From the NCBI GenBank assembly GCA_020860985.1, contig JAJBTG010000044.1, positions 1 through 6,945 of the forward strand: a DNA stretch of 6,945 nucleotides, in the 5' to 3' direction. The notes beneath the pieces are model-generated. The model searched no databases. It saw nothing but the letters and a program-made list of their open reading frames with translations, and had not been told where the DNA came from. Below, piece by piece: positions 6,430-6,945 of the stretch (position 1 is the stretch's first letter; every line of letters starts with the position of its first letter). Source of the DNA: Oscillospiraceae bacterium (GTDB lineage: Bacteria > Bacillota > Clostridia > UBA1381). A program made the translations under genes and the position numbers.

Positions 6430-6501
6430 TGGAAAAATAGAGATACCGAAAACCGCATAAAATCAAGCCTTGCGGAGCTTGAAAATTGGAAAGTAATATA
6501 G
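6430..6501 (+). pseudogene. Possible short coding remnant
   Basis: One frame from 6430 reads WKNRDTENRIKSS then LAELENWKVI and a TAG at 6499-6501. It has an amphipathic, protein-like look unusual for an intergenic region, but no start codon or RBS is seen, and I cannot name a parent family. It may be chance. Confidence 0.2.
6453..6482. other. Two interleaved inverted repeats
   Basis: CCGCA (6453-6457) pairs with TGCGG (6471-6475), and TCAAGC (6463-6468) pairs with GCTTGA (6477-6482). The arms interleave, so the two stems are mutually exclusive. The role is unknown; an RNA switch or a protein site is possible, as is chance within the coding-like stretch. Confidence 0.3.
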
Positions 6502-6663
6502 TTTTACCTTAAAGCCGAAAATCAGGGTTCTATTGTTCCACGTATTTTCAAATCGACTTTTCGTATTTATCCAAAATAACAAAGAAGATTACACATATAA
6601 TCACTATGCAAAATCACGTAAATTATTTGCTTTTTAGTAGCTACTTTCCTTACATCTATTATC

Positions 6664-6700
6664 TATTTTAATATTAAGAAAAGCGCTATAATATTATTGA
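6664..6700 (+). promoter_or_regulatory. Promoter of the HTH regulator gene
   Basis: There is a perfect -10 TATAAT at 6687-6692. The -35 is poor (TATTTT at 6664-6669, 17-base spacing), which suggests a regulated promoter. Transcription would begin near 6699-6700, leaving a leader of about 25 bases before the gene. Confidence 0.6.
6669..6696. promoter_or_regulatory. Candidate operator: two palindromic TAATATTA boxes
   Basis: TAATATTA occurs at 6669-6676 and 6689-6696, exactly 20 bases apart (about two helical turns). The second overlaps the -10 box. Each is a palindrome, extended to TTAATATTAA and ATAATATTAT. This would suit a dimeric HTH repressor such as the downstream product; the binding is inferred. 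Confidence 0.35.
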
Positions 6701-6724
6701 GAATGTAGATAGAAAGGCGACAAT

Positions 6725-6937
6725 TTGACTATGGATATTATTGGGAAATTGAAGAAACTCCAATCGGAATACGGTTGGTCTGATTATCGCATTGCTAAAG
6801 AATCGGGTTTGTCCTCAGAAACTGTTTCAAATATTTATAAACGAAATACCATTCCGAATTTCTATACTCTAAATGCAATTTGCAATGGTTTTGGGATAAC
6901 GCTCGCACAGTTTTTTCGCAGAAAACGATATGGTTGA
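6725..6937 (+). CDS. Small XRE-family HTH regulator, apparently frameshifted and cut by the window edge
   Basis: Cro/C1-type DNA-binding protein. The helix-turn-helix lies in residues about 17-42 (WSDYRIAKESGLSSETVSNI), followed by PNFYTLNAICNGFGITLAQFF, the usual C-terminal half of the domain. AAAGG at 6713-6717 is 7 bases before TTG 6725 and 13 before ATG 6731, so TTG may be the real start; ATG is the conventional choice. After AQFF the frame reads RRKRYG and stops at 6937. Skipping one base gives AENDMVELT running off the right edge, which is how such proteins usually continue (AQFFxE...ELTPEQ). I infer a one-base insertion in the T6 run at 6911-6916, with the intact gene extending past the window. 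It has its own promoter and probably regulates itself or neighbouring transfer genes. Its AT-richer composition differs from the operon upstream. Confidence 0.75.
   Translation: MTMDIIGKLKKLQSEYGWSDYRIAKESGLSSETVSNIYKRNTIPNFYTLNAICNGFGITLAQFFRRKRYG
6911..6917 (+). other. Frameshift at a T6 run in the HTH gene
   Basis: CAG then TTTTTTC then GCA. With five Ts the frame would read Q-F-F-A-E-N-D-M-V-E-L-T without a stop to the window end; with six it ends after RRKRYG. The run is a common place for polymerase slippage, a sequencing error, or genuine on/off length variation. Confidence 0.65.
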
Positions 6938-6945
6938 ATTAACGC

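Larger units (their letters stand above)
6349..6724 (+). other. AT-rich intergenic region with terminator, hairpins and promoter
   Basis: About 375 bases without a convincing gene. It holds the terminator (6373-6410), a possible short coding remnant (6430-6501), two overlapping inverted repeats (6453-6482), a 10-base palindrome AGTAGCTACT (6636-6645), and the promoter of the HTH gene (6664-6700). About 6500-6630 shows nothing I can name. The base composition is visibly more AT-rich than the operon upstream. Confidence 0.7.

Noticed and set aside
6453..6482. H-type RNA pseudoknot from the interleaved stems
   Set aside because: Only one base (6476) would be left to cross a five-pair stem, which is sterically too short; alternative hairpins are more plausible.
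6507..6669. Stop-free stretch of about 50 codons in the intergenic region
   Set aside because: AT-rich, with no RBS or early start codon, low-complexity Tyr/Phe/Ile translation, and it ends at the promoter region.
1..6945. tRNA, rRNA, CRISPR array, insertion sequence or transposase
   Set aside because: No cloverleaf, rRNA-like block, regularly spaced direct repeat or transposase motif was found on either strand by eye.

Overview
The window looks like the accessory/leading part of an integrative conjugative element (Tn1549/CTn-like) from a gut-type Clostridia (Bacillota) host. Three things support this. There are strong AAAGGAGG ribosome-binding sites. The gene content is an ArdC-like ssDNA-binding/zincin protein, TTRAP + ArdA-like + YodL domains, and a cysteine-rich VLP protein. 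The short genes are packed end to end in one direction. No relaxase, T4SS, integrase, rRNA, tRNA or CRISPR array is visible. Family names were recognised by eye; no database was searched.

Layout: (1) 23-3034, a roughly 1000-residue multidomain protein. It has an N-terminal small domain that may be a fused upstream gene, an ArdC-type ssDNA-binding domain, an HEISH zincin domain, and long uncharacterised regions. The frame is open to the left edge. A strong internal RBS and ATG at 367-385 mark a probable second or original start. (2) 3031-3864, an unrecognised element-associated protein. (3) 3861-6019, what looks like one ancestral gene of about 719 codons (TTRAP, ArdA-like 1, helical region, YodL, ArdA-like 2, basic tail). 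It is now split by a single-nucleotide frameshift near 5316 into 3861-5387 and about 5336-6019. (4) 6016-6348, a cysteine-rich VLP protein. An intrinsic terminator at 6373-6410 closes this unit. (5) 6349-6724, an AT-rich intergenic region with hairpins, a possible coding remnant and a promoter. (6) 6725 to the right edge, a small XRE-type HTH regulator whose frame is broken at a T6 run (6911-6916).

Working together: junctions 1/2, 2/3 and 4/5 are all ATGA stop/start overlaps, so the block reads as one translationally coupled operon. Most of its recognisable domains are antirestriction or transfer-support modules (ArdC-like, two ArdA-like, TTRAP, YodL), which suggests a cassette protecting incoming single-stranded or newly replicated DNA. 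The most notable signal is a shared basic C-terminal tail beginning KPSIR on three successive products. It could be a common docking or translocation signal, but that is inference. The HTH gene has its own promoter with a candidate operator and may control itself or a neighbouring transfer module.
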